Positions 24,307 through 38,775 of a stretch of 64,000 bases of DNA are shown piece after piece. How positions within the stretch are numbered: position 1 is the stretch's first letter; each line of letters opens with the position of its first letter. The position numbers were made by a program, and so were the translations under genes. This DNA is from Anoplolepis gracilipes (lineage: Eukaryota > Arthropoda > Insecta > Hymenoptera > Formicidae): assembly GCF_047496725.1 (NCBI RefSeq), contig NC_132984.1:2119001-2183000 (forward strand). Reading direction: 5' to 3'. The notes beneath the pieces were generated by a model. That model saw only the letters and a program-made list of their open reading frames with translations. It made no database searches and was not told where the DNA came from.

Positions 24307-27300
24307 AAGAGATAGATAGAGAGAGAAGAAAAATATACCTTATTATGGAATATATATCTCTAATTGTAAGTAAAGGATATAATGAAAATAAATGTATCAC
24401 ATGTATCTAATTAGAAAGAAAAATTTATAAAAGTATAAAGAGAATAAAATAATAAATAATATAGTGTATTAGAGTTTAGTAATTAAAATTAATATAAATA
24501 ATAAAAAAATAAACCAATAAATAATATGGTTATATAATAAGTAATTTTAAATTATTAAGTATATTTAAATTCGAGATTTGATTTATTTCTTTCTATATTA
24601 TTTTTTGTTTCTCATTTTACTGTATTCTATCTTAAAATTACATAAGCATTCAATTTTTATATTTTAGTAATTTTTTTCTTTTTTAAGTGTTTCTCAATCT
24701 AGTTTAGATAATTCAAATTATTGAGCATATAAAAGGGATAAAAAATAAAATGGGTGGAAAAATTGTTGTTTATTGACTACGACAAATCACTATATATATG
24801 CATTATTTGTGAGATTGGTTTTGATGGGATTTTTGCGCCTGATATATCTCGCGCGCTTAACGAATGAAATTAATCTTTGATAATCCTGGTTGACATTTTT
24901 CAACGGCAAACATGACGGCTTTTAGCGGCAGAATATTGAAACCCCCCCGTTTATATTCGCTTCATCTTCATTCGCCGGTTTATCATCCGCGGATTTATAA
25001 CTCGCATCAGTTATTCGTTCGCGACTTTTAAATCGTGCAATTTTTATTCAGTGTAAGCTATGTAATCTAAAAATCCTTAAGTCCTCGAAATTTTAATCAA
25101 TAAGAAATGAAGTAGTAATATGTGTGTTATGTGCCTTGATTATTGAAAAATGGCCATCAAATTTTTCTAATAAAATAAAAAGCATAATTATTCTTGAATC
25201 GAGCCATAAAAATAAAATCATATCAGGTTTCCCATTTTTCTTAGTGATTATTGCGAGAAGATGTATTCGTTTCGATAAATATTGTAACAAAACGTAACTT
25301 TATAATAATCGCTTTATTGAGTGTCACTTGTATATCTCACCGATATACATTCACAGATTAACCAGCCGGATGGACAATAAAACGGTCGTAAACTATTTCG
25401 CCGAACACATTTAAAACTATTCAAATAAAAAACAGATTTTTTACTTTATATAAATGTGATTATCGATAAAACTTTATATAAATGTAAATTATATATATAA
25501 ATTTATGAGAGAATTTGAAAGTTTTATATAAATGTGATTATTGATTGAAAAAAAGTGATCTAAAAAAGGATTAAAGAGAAAGAATCTTTACTTAATCGAA
25601 TTAATACTTTGTTCCACTTCAAGAATTCTTCATCTGTAATGTCAAGAATATCCTAACATTTTTTTTCTTACGTTTCAAAATTCTAACAAAAAAGATTCTT
25701 TTTAAAATCAAGTACGTAAGAAAGACATGAAACGATAAACACGACTATTACAGGGCGACTATAAATTTATCTCATATACATATATATGTATGTACGTATG
25801 TATGTATGAGAGAATAACTTCGACCGGGGACTCGCACATCCTCTTTCTATCCCCTCATCTTACTCCCTTTCCCCTCTCCCCCCCCCCCCCCGTTCACCTC
25901 GTCGTGTGCACCTGCGTTTCTGCATACACGCGTATTTCCCTGTAAACGGTAACGTTCTCGGAACGAGCGACATTTCGTGCACACACGCCCCCTCATCTCT
26001 CCCTCGTTCCCCCTATCTCCTATTAAACGATCCGTCTGATCGTAAAATCACTCTCCGGAATTTCTCGCTTAATAAAACGAGTCAATTCACTTGAACTCAT
26101 CAATATTTAACTCGAGCATTATGCTAATTTTACATTATTTTTGTCAATGTATTATACCGGGTGTCATTGAAGTCCGCCAAATGTAGAGACATGCAATATA
26201 TAATATTACGTCACAGATATATGTATATATATTAATATATTTAATAAAATATACATTTCCTATATCTCAAAAATTTTTAATTCGATAAAGTTATAATAAT
26301 TTCACTATGATTACGTTAGCTTGTTTATCGGTAGACCTGGTATATACACGCGGAGAAACTGATGTTGGTCGCGGGAGGAAGTAGGAAGGTATTATCAGTT
26401 TCTCGGAAGGCAGTCTCACCTGAATGCTACGTTGTGCAATTTTACATACTGGTCACGGTTGCCAGAATTTACACAATAGAGTGAGTATATATAAGCGGTC
26501 GTTAAAATATTTGGGACAAGAAATAAAAAAAAAATATCCATATTGTCAAACAAGTTGAAGAAAAATGAAAAAAATGAATATTAAAGGTCAAAACAGAACT
26601 GAGCAATCAAGTCTCGGAAAGTTAAGTTAAATCTTGAAAATAAACTAACTCAGTTAAAATTAAAGCTCTGGTAACAAAAACAATTCCATAAAATAAATTT
26701 CTGTAAAGATTATTGTTATTTTCTCTCTATCAACAAAGGTGAGGGAGAAAAAACATTTATTTTGTTATGTAAAATAATTTAATTCCTAATAAATAATTTA
26801 AACTTTATTGAATAATTAGAATATGTAATTATAACTGATTTATATTTTTCATGATGATGATAATTCGACTTTTTTTTCTTTATTGGAAAACAAATTTTTC
26901 TATAAAAAAAAAAAAAAGAAAAAAAAAAGCCTTTCTTAGTTGAAAAATAATTCTTTTCAACTTTCTAATTTTAAATTATGCACTATATTTAATAAAATAC
27001 TTAATAAAATTAAAATCAAGGTAATAACGTTTTTAAATTATTCAGAAAATCTTTATAATCTTAAATTCAAAAAACTTTAGCCTCCAAGGATTACAATTTC
27101 AGGAGTAAATATAGAAGTGAAAGGTCGCTTAGCATCATAAATCCTCATGCGAAAATTAAATTACGTTCTTTCAAACGATAAAAGCACATTGTGCTAACCG
27201 AGGATGCGCCATTAATTTTCCGATCAATAATACAGAGCGTATATGCTCATATGTATATACATATAAATATATATACATATATATGTGTGTATGCGTGAGC

Positions 27301-28008
27301 TTTCATAGCCGCATCTTTGCAGAACACGCTCCAACCGCGATTCGCATATGCGATGCAGCCGCGAGTAAAGAAACAGTTGTATTGTGCGATTCCTAGAATG
27401 CGATTTCACCCGCGAGACGACTGAAAGTTTCCCGGCAACTCAATAAAGTTACGACGCAAAGTTGAGCGGAACTCGCGCGACGTGAAAAGGGATAATTTCC
27501 CTTCGCCTTTTCGACGTTGAAGATACGTTTAAAAGGGAAGACACCCGAATATCTTTCCCTTTTCTTTTTTTTTTTTTTTTGTACGAGCTAAACGTGTGGA
27601 ATGCTGATAAAAGTGAAAATGCGCAAATCGATTTTACATATATATCGAGAAATTTTACGCCTCCCTCGTAAAATTGACTTTAAATTAATATTTGTTTTAT
27701 ATTACGTGTATATTCCAGATTGTTATTCAGTCTCTTGAAAATAATGTTTAAATTCCATTTTGAACACAGTTATTCTTTAAATAAAAAAAGATTGCATTAA
27801 AAAAAAACATATTTTCAAAATTTTCAATTTTGACAAAGAAAGGGAATCGTCTCGAAATAATCATTATATTATTCACACAAATTTCTCGGAAATCAGTTTA
27901 TAATCAGAAAGTTTGCAGTCAAACTGTTAGGTCATCGTCCGCATTAATTATTAACAAAGTCAGTTAGCTCTATAAGATACTTTTATAAACGATACTTGGA
28001 AAATATCC

Positions 28009-28044
<36 letters not shown>

Positions 28045-28536
28045 ACACACATACACACGAACGGGAGCAACGTGGAGTTACACGATTCTGGAAAACGTTT
28101 TTACGCCATTCCTATCGTCGTTTAACGAATCGCATCTATATACCTGCAACTTTCGCGACGCGTATAATGAACGTAATGCTCGATTACGCACATTGAAACG
28201 AAGAACCAAACGGGATTCGCACACAGGCGAAAGTTTGCGATTAAACGAAGCCCTCGCTGCGGAACGGGAATAAAGTTTCTCCTCCTAATTCTGAGAAGTG
28301 GCATAATAAAAACGAGCGCAAAGTTTTATTTTATGCAACGCGAAAGTAGTGATTTGCTTCTGCGATTTGCGAGATTTAATGATGAAAGATGCGGGTTGCT
28401 TACACGCGTAAAAAAAATTGCCGCTTAATAGCTCAGTTCTTTTCGCTACAGAATCGCACAAGAGAAAATTAATCACGTCGTAAAACATATTATATTATTA
28501 TTATACTATACCTATTATAAAACTATACACACACAT

Positions 28537-28592
<56 letters not shown>

Positions 28593-29743
28593 AATCATTT
28601 AATTTTCAATGAGAGAAAATTGATTGCGTACAAAATTATTATTATTATTATTATTATTTATTGTTGTAGAATTTAGATTATTATTTTTGATTATTAATTT
28701 CATTATGTAAAAAGTTTGGCGAAAAAAAATAATGAATTCATAAAAAAATAAGTAGATGCACATGTTATAGAATTAAATATCCAATACAAAAGAACCATAA
28801 TTAATGGTCGTGATTTATAGAGGTTGTAAAAAATATTTCTTCGTTTAAATCCTCATCGTGTTTGACTCCGCGATTAAAACTCGAAATGATTACTATCATC
28901 CCCAACAGAAATAGACATGAGTGAACTAACAGCCTCCGGCGTACATGCCGTCGCTTCTTTTGTACGTTTTCTGCCGCTAATTAGTAAGCCATGACGCATC
29001 TTGTCAGGTTCTTCATTTCTTTGACTAACGGTAAAGCCAAGACGACATTATCGATCGCGAACATGGAAATATCGATGGAAATATCGATTATTCTCTTGTA
29101 ATCTTTTCTTTCCTACATATGTCCAAGGTTTCTCTTTTTGAATAGATTCTTCTTTTTTTTATATACATATATAATTACGATTTTCTTAATAATTTCTTTT
29201 TATTAAAAAAAAATATTTAAAGAATTAATTCTTCTAAAGTTATATGTATACATATATATATATATGTCTTGCGCGCATTTCGTTTTTTTTAAATCCTAAA
29301 AATCTTAGCTGGTATCATCTCGTATTTTTTATTTTCTTTTCCAATTCTTTCCAGCTTTTCTTCGAGCAGCCGGTATTTCGTTGCATTTCCGGAAGGCAGT
29401 AACTTTGCTGCGCGAAACATTTCGCGGTCAGGATTTACAAGAATAGCGCGGCTCTCGATCGAGGCAATACGTATATCTCGGTTGAAAACGCAATTTCCAA
29501 CTTACAGGACATACTTTACAAGCCGTGTTTTACCGCGGGCCCCCTTTCTCCAAATCTCTGACCTACAAAGATTTCCGCGAGATAGCTTCCGTTCATTTTC
29601 GCGAACATGTCCCGCGAGCGATTATGATATCGCGATATGATAACGAGCTGTATATTACGCGAGATTCGAAACGTCCGCCGGAAACTTTGAGATCGATGGG
29701 ATCCGGTTTGAGCGACAGGGATATACACGCGCTTGAATCCTGA

Positions 29744-29745
<2 letters not shown>

Positions 29746-29806
<61 letters not shown>
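29746..29806. repeat. (TA)n microsatellite
   Basis: An uninterrupted TA run of about 60 bp. Shorter TA runs lie at 28013-28040 and 31630-31664. Confidence 0.95.
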
Positions 29807-29810
<4 letters not shown>

Positions 29811-30255
29811 TTGCGGACCATGTTATTTTCCACCGATACTCGATACTGAATAATCACGACGGTGTCTCGCGAATCTCTCCCACCGGGCCATTAATTCTCG
29901 ACGCCGATTTAACTTGCTAATCTAATCAAATTATCATTCTCTATTATATTCTAGAAATTATTCAATTATATATGGTTTTGCATATATCTTCTTTTTTTTC
30001 GTATTTGTATTTTTTAAGGAAATTTTAATAAAATTTGACACGCGATAAATATTGTAAAAAAAAACCAATTTGGCAATTCTGTCAAAAATTTCAAGACTTG
30101 AAACTTTCGAAGAATTAATCCTTTAAATATATCGTTAGATTTGACTTCGTAAAAGTCACGTTCTTGCCCACTTTTTTTGTATGAAATAGCTAAAAGTCCG
30201 CGACTTGCATTGACGCAAAGTTGATTTTCTCGTTCAATACGTTCGCGGATTTCTC

Positions 30256-30292
<37 letters not shown>

Positions 30293-31626
30293 ATAGCGAG
30301 TAAGAAATGAGAGAAGAGCGAAGCGCACGTTGACAGACGTCGTCGGTCGCGAGCTCAACGCGCACATCTCTCGTCGGGATTCTCGTCGAAATGTCAAAAG
30401 ATCCTCTTGCGGCTTTTGCCACTCTCCCTTATCCCTCTTTCATCTCCGTCCTCTATATGTCGCTTCCTTGTCACCTCACCCTTCATTTCCTCCTTGTTCT
30501 CCGTATTTCCCAATTTTGAACATTTACCCCTTCTACTTTGTCACGTACCGAGTATCCTATTTGCTTCAACGGGCCAAATTCTGTCGTCAAAATTCGAAAC
30601 GAAAGACTATTGTCAGCTCTCTTAGACATTAAATTGTATTAAATTATTAATCATTGATTCCGGATTAAAATTTTTCGGTAAATAAGGTGAAAGCCTCCAA
30701 AGCCTAGAGTGATCATATTTAACTACCGTGCATTTTCTCAAGTCAGGATATCCCTCCCTCTTCTTCGTGAAAAAGTTAAATATATTACTCGTTTAACTCT
30801 GAATGCAAAAGATACAGCTCTTCCGCACTATCGACAACATTCCACGGAAGTTTCGACCGTTGATCGACACGAAGTTACGCCTCAGATTCCGCTGACCGAG
30901 AACGAAATTCGAAACTACCGAGCTGCTTGCGCTTCCCTATCCATTCGGCGAATAAGACTTTGACGCACTTTTCTCCGTAACGAAATCGCGATTACGCTCT
31001 CGCTCAACCTCGAAGATAAAACAGCCTTCCGCGAAAACCGCGAGTTCTCTGTAAGTAATGCAAACCGTATTTTTCGTAAACCATTTATTGTGTACTCCTC
31101 TCTTTAGAGAGATTCAGAGCCTTAGATACGAAAACAATCTTGAGATATAAATTAAATAATTAATTAATTAGTATTTAGAATAATCGAACTTTTTTAACAA
31201 GCTTTTGTATACTCTACGAATTTGTAATTCAATATTTGTGTAAAATTAAATTTTTAAATCTTAATTTTTGATAATATTAATACAAAATATTAAATCTCTT
31301 TTTTTTTGTAATCTCTCTCTCTCTTTCTCTTTCTGTCTTATACATATTTTTATCCTGATTAATATTCTCAAAAAAAAGTAGATTGAATCAAACGCACACA
31401 CTGAATATGAAAGCCGCTTCAATATTGTAAAAGTTTATATAAAATACAATTTTTGTAATTTATGCGACTCCTTCCTTCCTGCAAAAGTAACTGTGCTGTT
31501 TAAATTGAATTTTAGTTTTCCCTTTTATCTCGACAAACTTTTTACACAGCGGTCACCGGCCAACTCGTATAACGTTGGTTTGAGAGCTGCTGTTCTCATA
31601 AAAGACGCGTCGCATATAGTACACGT

Positions 31627-31669
<43 letters not shown>

Positions 31670-34600
31670 CACGCGTGTAGGTATACATCGGAAAAGAGGT
31701 GTCTCTCTCTCTCTCTGAAAACTGGGAAACGACTTTCCGCGAAGCTATTACCGGCTTCCGTTATTTCGAAATAGCGTCCTCGGTTGCTGATCCTTGCGCG
31801 CGACACGCCAGGATCATTATCCCTAATAACGCGAACGAGTGTGCCATTCTCATACGTTCGCATTTCGCGATTGCGCAAGGTCACCGCGGAAACTGACACT
31901 TTAACCCTTTCGACCATGACGCAAATTACGATCGGTGAAAACATGGCGTGCTTACTTTGCAAGCGTAATGCAATTTGCGTTCTTCAGCTAGGAAATCGCG
32001 CAAACTTTCCCCAATTTAATTTTACTGCTATTCATGTGAAACTTGTATTAAATTGTCGATGATTACTTTATAAATTGTTCGGCAATAATCAATTATTGAT
32101 AGTTGTATTAGTATATCATAATAATCAAATTCGATTCAATCGTGATTTAAATAATTATTTAAAATTATTGTCGCATTGTATTCGAATGAATATGCACGTC
32201 ACGCAACTTGCGCTTTGTAAAAATGTTATGTGTTTAGTTTGCAAATTACGAAGCAATTTCTATCTTTGAAATATAAAAGGTATTTTTTTAGAAACCGATA
32301 ATGTGAAAAAAGTACGAAAATTTGACATTGCCGACATTTTGTATTTTAATAATTAAACCGGATCTTAACGATATATTTATACGTGTATTTTTTATTAAGA
32401 ATATCGAAACCTGAATAAAAATTCTTTGAATATATTAAAACTGAAATTTTTCCCTACAAAAGAATTAATTTTCAAACTTTTATTAAAGAAAATATCATAT
32501 ATCTGGCAAATTTTTCAGAGAAACATCCAGATCGACTTCTATCTCTCGATTTTCGAGGAAAAATCAAACATATTCTAAAAATATTGATAGACCTACAAAC
32601 CGCATAGGAAATTATTCTAGAATGTAGAGATAAAACTCCAATGATCCATATGCTAAAATTCAATATCCAAAGATTAATAATCTACGATCGTGAAACTCCT
32701 ATAACGCATCTCGTGTTAAATTCGTGAGAAAAAGATAGCAAAATCGTCGCGCAAAAAAAAATTGGAGAAATAAAGGAGCAGGAGAGATGAGGGAAAAATA
32801 GAGCTGTTACTTCTGGCGAGCGATTGTTTGGAGCGGAATTTTATACGCGCGCACGGCTTGCCGGGAACGGGCGGCGAAATTCGCATACGTACACATATAC
32901 ATCGCATAAAAGCATCTATTTGTACCTTTTGTTCCTCGGCGGCGTTCGCGCGCAATTAACGAGCTTACGCGAAAGCCGCCTCACGTGTTTCGCAACCATA
33001 ATTCAACCCTTTCAAATCCAGTGCTCTTTCCCCTCCCCTCCCCTCCCCCCCGCCGCCGCCCCTTGATCCTCCCCCATTGCTATCCATGAAAAGGATATAC
33101 TAGAATTAAAAGATATTTATGAACTTCTAATCCGCGTGAGAAAAAAGAATTTGGAATCTTGTCGCGTCCGATGGAAACTGCGTTTTTTTTTTTTTTTATT
33201 GTGACATTTCATGTATTTAGGCAAAACTAATTTTTATAAAGCAATAATTTTTTTATCAGTATATTGGTTATAATAATTAAAATTATTCATTATATCGTTA
33301 TAATTTTATTTATAAAATTATTTTTATTATTAAAATAATATATAATCATTGTCAGATAAAATATATGTGTCTATACATATTTCTATACATAATTAATCGA
33401 GAAAAAAGAACTAATGTGTTTCTAAAAAAAAAGTAACGTTTTTATTCAATTTTCTTTTTTATTTCTATTTTATTTCTCAAAGTAACAATTTAAAAGAGCC
33501 TCGCGTAACAATAAATGACGTGTTCCTATTCATCTTTAATCATATTTCGGATATTCTGAAATCAATAATTCACATGCCGATCTACTTTCAATTTACGTCT
33601 ATCATCCTAGTTTTCCATCGGTCCACGAGAGCTCATCCGCCCTTAGATTGGAAAGAAGGCAAGAAAGAAAAAAAGTCAGCGACCAACGAAAGTAGTTCGG
33701 CGAATCGTGGCTGCGTTTTTTTCCGTGAAATTTAATCAAGGCTATCCGTCCACTATCCGATCGAGGCGATCAAGCCGATCCGAAGCATAATTTCGTGCGT
33801 GTTCATCGCCGATTCGCAGATGGACACGGCCGATATAGAGACGTATCAAATAGGATGAAAAAACAGAAAAGAAGAAAATCCTTCCATCAAACGAGACTTG
33901 GACTGCATTTCGAAAAGTCGAAGAAAAATCACAGATTCGGAAAACTCCGAAGACTAAAAAATTAATTTATCTTAAAATAATTATGTTTTTGATAAATTTT
34001 AAAAACTTTCTGACAGAGGCAGAATTTTATTCGACTTCTTCTAAAGAATGTGCTTGTATTAATCTCAAAATATAATCGACCTCTTTAATAAACCGATTTT
34101 AAAAAGCTGATAATTTAATTAATTTAATTAAACAAAATTTAACAATATAAGAATGGAATAAGATTAAACAAGTGTCTAGAGAAAAAAGAATAAAAAGAAG
34201 AATCTAATAATTAAAATAATAGGCAAGTAAAAATTATTTAATAAATAATCTAATTGATTAAAGAGAATTCAACTATCCTTTAATAATGTTGAATAATTGA
34301 ATAAGCTAATAATTATAAGTCAAACTCGATTTTCCATTACTACAACTAATAATACAAATCCAATAATTTTACTAAATTAATGAAATTAAATTACAAAATT
34401 ATTCGCATGAAGTTAATTAATCTAATAAACAGATCAATAAATATTTAACCACTGGTTGTTTAGAATTAAATCTAACAATAAAGGAAAATTGACTAATCTA
34501 ATAAGAGATATAATAAAGAAATAAGAGCTAGAAGTTTAAAAAATGCAATTTTAATTATTTAAAAAAAAAATTAACAAACAACTAACATAAAAGATTTTAC

Positions 34601-34855
34601 AAAAAAATATCAAACGTTTAGGTATTTTAAAAAATGTCTCAAATTACAGTTGAAAATGTAATTCGTGCTAAAATAAAATTTCTAGAGGAAAAAAAAAAGG
34701 AAAAAAGGAATAGAGAATTTTTCGATCACTCATTCTCATACAACTACCTATTTAGACTCTATTTTCTATCATGGAGAGTCTTTTCGCCTCGCCTTTAACC
34801 TGATAACGATCTAATATTTCCCCGAGTCTAATATTTTCCCCTCACATAGAGAGCA

Positions 34856-35290
34856 GTGTCTCGAGAGTACTCTCTCGCGCCTTCACCATGTGAATACGCA
34901 GAACAAATATACCATTTGACACCTGGAAGACCATGCCCCGCTTCGCACAATGGCCTCGTAAAGTCCCACTTTGTCCCCGAGGATAATAAAGTTCCCGCGA
35001 GCGCGCGCGAAGGATCCTCCAGAAAGTCCTGGGGTGGTATTCCTTTGTTCAGTGCTTTGTGGTTACTCGACAGAAACGGGGCGGCAGCTTGTCAAGCGTT
35101 AGCGCCAACCCCCGACGACCCCCCCATCCTCTCTGCCATCTTGAACCCCCCCTCCCCACCCCTCTATCACTGGTCCTTTCGTCGCTTCCACCCTTCGCGG
35201 CTTCTCGTTATTCCACTTTGCGAAACGCTCCTCGATTTATCGCGGAATAAATAAGCGTCCCGACCCCGACACGATTTACACCCTGTAATT
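34856..35290. other. GC-rich island with long open frame
   Basis: A sharply bounded GC-rich block, open on the plus strand for about 130 codons from a GTG (no ATG). The product is Pro-rich at the end because of C-tracts, with no domain found. It ends at ACACCCTGTAATT (35278-35290), the same 13 nt as at 23030-23042 in another GC-rich block. I treat it as noncoding and possibly regulatory or repeat-derived. Confidence 0.3.
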
Positions 35291-35997
35291 CGCGTTAAAA
35301 CCGGAGGAACTGTCGCAAACCACGAAATAGTGTGTTGTAATTCGTAAGAAAATAGAGCCGAGACGAGATTAAGGAGAATCTTAAACCCGAGTTTAAAAGA
35401 CAGGTTCTATTTCCCGAATTTCGGATTTCTTCTCCGTTTGTATCTAAATTTTTCTATTTAGAAATCTCAATATAAAAAAAAAGTAAATAAATTTTAGGCA
35501 AACAAGCGTTGATTTATTTCTAAAATAAAATTTTAAAAACCACAAATTAAAATAACGCTCAAAATGAGAATATATTCAATAATTAAAAAAGCAAATGTGT
35601 CAAATATCGAACGTTTTATTTTTTGAAATCCTTTATGAACAAAAAGAAGATCATAAAAATTGCTCAACAATCACCGGCATTGCAACAGCTTTAGCAATGA
35701 AACTTTAAATTTCGCAAATATTCTTGGAAACTCATGGATTATCTAACAAGTCGCCATTTATCTAGTAGTTTCTGCAGTTTCAACTGCTGATATTTTATAA
35801 AGTCTGTTTCCATAATTCAATTCTTTCCTGACAAAAGATACATCTCTATCAATAAAAGATCGGGTTTTAAAGACTTTTCAGCAAAAAAGATTGTTAAATT
35901 TTGTTCAATTAAATTATCAGCTTCTTATATTTTTTTCGATTTAATAAAAAGTTTAATTATTTTAGGACCAATGTAAAACTTTTCTAATTTTTTTTCA

Positions 35998-36428
35998 CTA
36001 CACAGAAAAAAAGAATATTCTTACTTTGACAATATCTTTATAGTTTCAAAATGTAAATCTTGAAATGAGATTATATTGCGTTAAACAAAGAAAATTTGCT
36101 TGGATCAAGACATTTTATACAGTTCAACCAAGAAAAATATATTCCTGTTATTTAAGAATAATTTTCTTGAATGGAGAGGAAAAAATGTTGGATAGAAAAT
36201 AATACATGTTCAAATCGAAGATTATAATTTTTTTTAGAGTTAAAATAATTATTTTATTCTTGAAATGACGATTATAGTATCGAAATAAGATTATAATATT
36301 GTTGAAATTTATTATTTTTAAATTCTTCTAAGATTATAAATTGTTGCGTATATATGAAACAATAAACGGGTTCATATAAAAGTATATAAGTTTTGATTTG
36401 ACACTTAAGTACTTTTTTTTCTGTGTAG
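35998..36428. mobile_element. MITE-like element with terminal inverted repeats
   Basis: The segment starts with CTACACAGAAAAAAAG and ends with CTTTTTTTTCTGTGTAG, giving about 15-16 bp terminal inverted repeats. The interior of about 400 bp is AT-rich and noncoding, so it is probably a non-autonomous DNA transposon. No clear target-site duplication is visible at the edges, and the superfamily cannot be named. Confidence 0.7.
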
Positions 36429-38775
36429 ATTTTAAAAATAATTATAAAAATCTGCTATGTGTGTATTATTTTAAAAATCTTTTTTTAATTATAAAAAAAA
36501 ATTATAAATTATATTTCGATCATTATTATAAATTTTTAATTTTATTTTATATACTCGCATACTCGTAAATCTCGATAAATCTTATTTGATTGATATTATT
36601 GCTCCAAAACTTCTTGCACCCTTACAACTTTTCATTTCCTTTTTTTTCATCCGTTCCTGCTACAAAATAACGAGAAAAAATATTTTCCCGTCGTAGAAAA
36701 ATGTCCAGAAGATAAATTACGAATTTTCCGAGGAAAAACTTGGCGTGAGTTTGATTTCGTTCTTCCCTTGGCGTGTTATTTCGCGATATATATCTTTCTT
36801 GTAATGTAATGCGCGTCTTATTTCCGCGTTAGACGAGCTCTTAATGTAAAGATGCGCCGCGAAAAAGGATTCCGGAATCGCGAGCGCGAAATAAAGATTT
36901 CGCGCGAATAAACGAACGAACGAAACGGTGGAATGCGGATTCGCGAATCATTTCGCGACAGAGAGAAAGAACTTTCCGCGTTTTTTCATCCGTCTACGCG
37001 CGAGATTTACAAGTCACGTCGTAAGCTTTATAAATATTTAATGCGCCGTCTTTCAGCACGCGCCGCCGGAAAATATTGCTCGAGCGATGAGAAAAGTGTG
37101 GGTCAGACGCAAAGAATAGTGTTATAAGATAGCTCGAGATATAAGCAATCATATATAGGAACGAGGATCTCAATTTTAGTTGTGAAAGGAACAACGCGGG
37201 GAGCTAAGAGGCAAAAAATTCGAAGCTATTAGAAACGAGTTTAGAATCTTGAAGCGAACACTTTTCAAAGGAATCCAGGAATCGATATCCTTCAAATGTG
37301 AAGAGAATTAATGACTGCTAAAAAAATCAACAAAAAAAAAAAAAAAAAAAATAAAGATTTTTAACGCTAAAGGTGCCAGTACACCATTAATATAATATAT
37401 TTGACATTTGCTAAAATTATTAATTTATGACAAGTCGATAACTTTTATACTTAAGCGGCTTGATTTGTTTTCGAATAATAAGATTTTATTCTCCATTGAA
37501 TTTTAAGCAAGACCTACTTTAATATTTGAGACTTATCAAGACATTTAATATAAAAATATGTTGCATAAGAAAAGGAAAAAATGCTAGTCGCACCTATATC
37601 GGTAACTTATTTTAGAATCGACCTGCAAGGTTTCAGCTGTGTGAACGGGTTATCGATACGTGTCGTATACAACGATAACAGAAGATGTAAGCAGGTGCTC
37701 TTCGGCCATAAAGCGAATACTTTGCGCTAAAAGCAAAATGTCATTCGCATAATGCGGAATGCTTTCCGTTGGCAGCCTTTGTGCCGAAAGCAGCACTCGA
37801 TTCGTTTTTCACATTCACATTTATCACCTATCGGATCGTATACGAATAAAGGGGGAACAAAATGCTTTCGGTAAGGTAGAGAATGAGCAAAAGCATTTGC
37901 TCTCCAAGAGAGAAACCCCAAGGAAAAGAATATTACATATCCTATATATTAGTATGGCAGGGATTTTCTGAGACCGCAAGAAAAGTGATGTCTTTTCCAT
38001 TATACATATTTCGAAATTATTGGAGACATTTGTATAAATATTAGATTAAATTAAGAAAAATAACATTTTAGAATGAAATTAGAACTGTCAAAACAAATTT
38101 GAACAAAAAGTATCGTAATAGTAAGTAATTATACTGCAATCTTTTGATCTGATTATTTCAAGTTTTTATTTTGTTTGCTCAATATATTATTTATAATTCA
38201 ATAGAAATAATTTTTTAATGTCATAAAAAATTTTTGAGGTTTATTTCTAAGCAAGTAATTACCAAGTTAATGTTTTTTAAATGTCTTATCAATAATTCAC
38301 ATGTCACAAATGCAATGTACAATATTTGGAATAAAAATTCAAATGCATTCAATAGATGCAAGCAACAGTTCTTTTGGAATAATAAATCTAAATCGATAAA
38401 AATTAAAAAAAAAATATTTTATTATAAAATATATCTTTTATTATAAAAAAAAAAAGTCGAAAAATACAACAATAATAATAAAGTTGAAAAATATATTTCA
38501 ACGAATTATAAATTCAGACCGTATATTCTAATTAATTTAATAAAATTCTAATTATTTTAATTTCATTAAACTCCAAATTTTTTTTTTATTGAAACTGCGC
38601 CACGTCTTCTTATTACACAATGTTTTATAACAATTGCTATCTCAGTCTATTCATTCCATCATTTTTTATAATTACTTAAGATATTTGAATGATTACCATT
38701 TATCACATAATGTTATTTTACGCGTTGAACTTTTATTCCACAGTGTACGAGAGAAAAGTATGCATCAAGACTCAC
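36429..38775. other. AT-rich noncoding DNA
   Basis: No gene is supportable. A CpG-richer patch lies at 36770-37130, a poly-A tract of about 20 near 37331 and a GC-richer patch at 37600-37920. On the minus strand this is intron directly after the Ig-gene first exon. Confidence 0.5.

Larger units (their letters stand above)
23216..34855. other. Long AT-rich noncoding stretch
   Basis: No gene is supportable. It holds (GA)n at 24263-24301, poly-C at 25878-25891, a possible element end CCGGGTGTCATTGAAGTCC at 26158, (TA)n at 28013-28040, (GA)n at 28544-28585, (ATT)n at 28637-28660, (TA)n at 29746-29806, (TC)n at 30256-30290 and (TA)n at 31630-31664. GC-richer patches at 29370-29720, 30290-30620 and 31680-31960 are open on both strands without domains. 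A C-rich run lies at 33030-33061. Confidence 0.5.

Noticed and set aside
31784..32269. Two frames with similar CLLCKR/CLVCKL-like stretches, suggesting a repeated Cys motif
   Set aside because: DNA similarity between the two stretches is weak and neither frame shows a domain or splice context.
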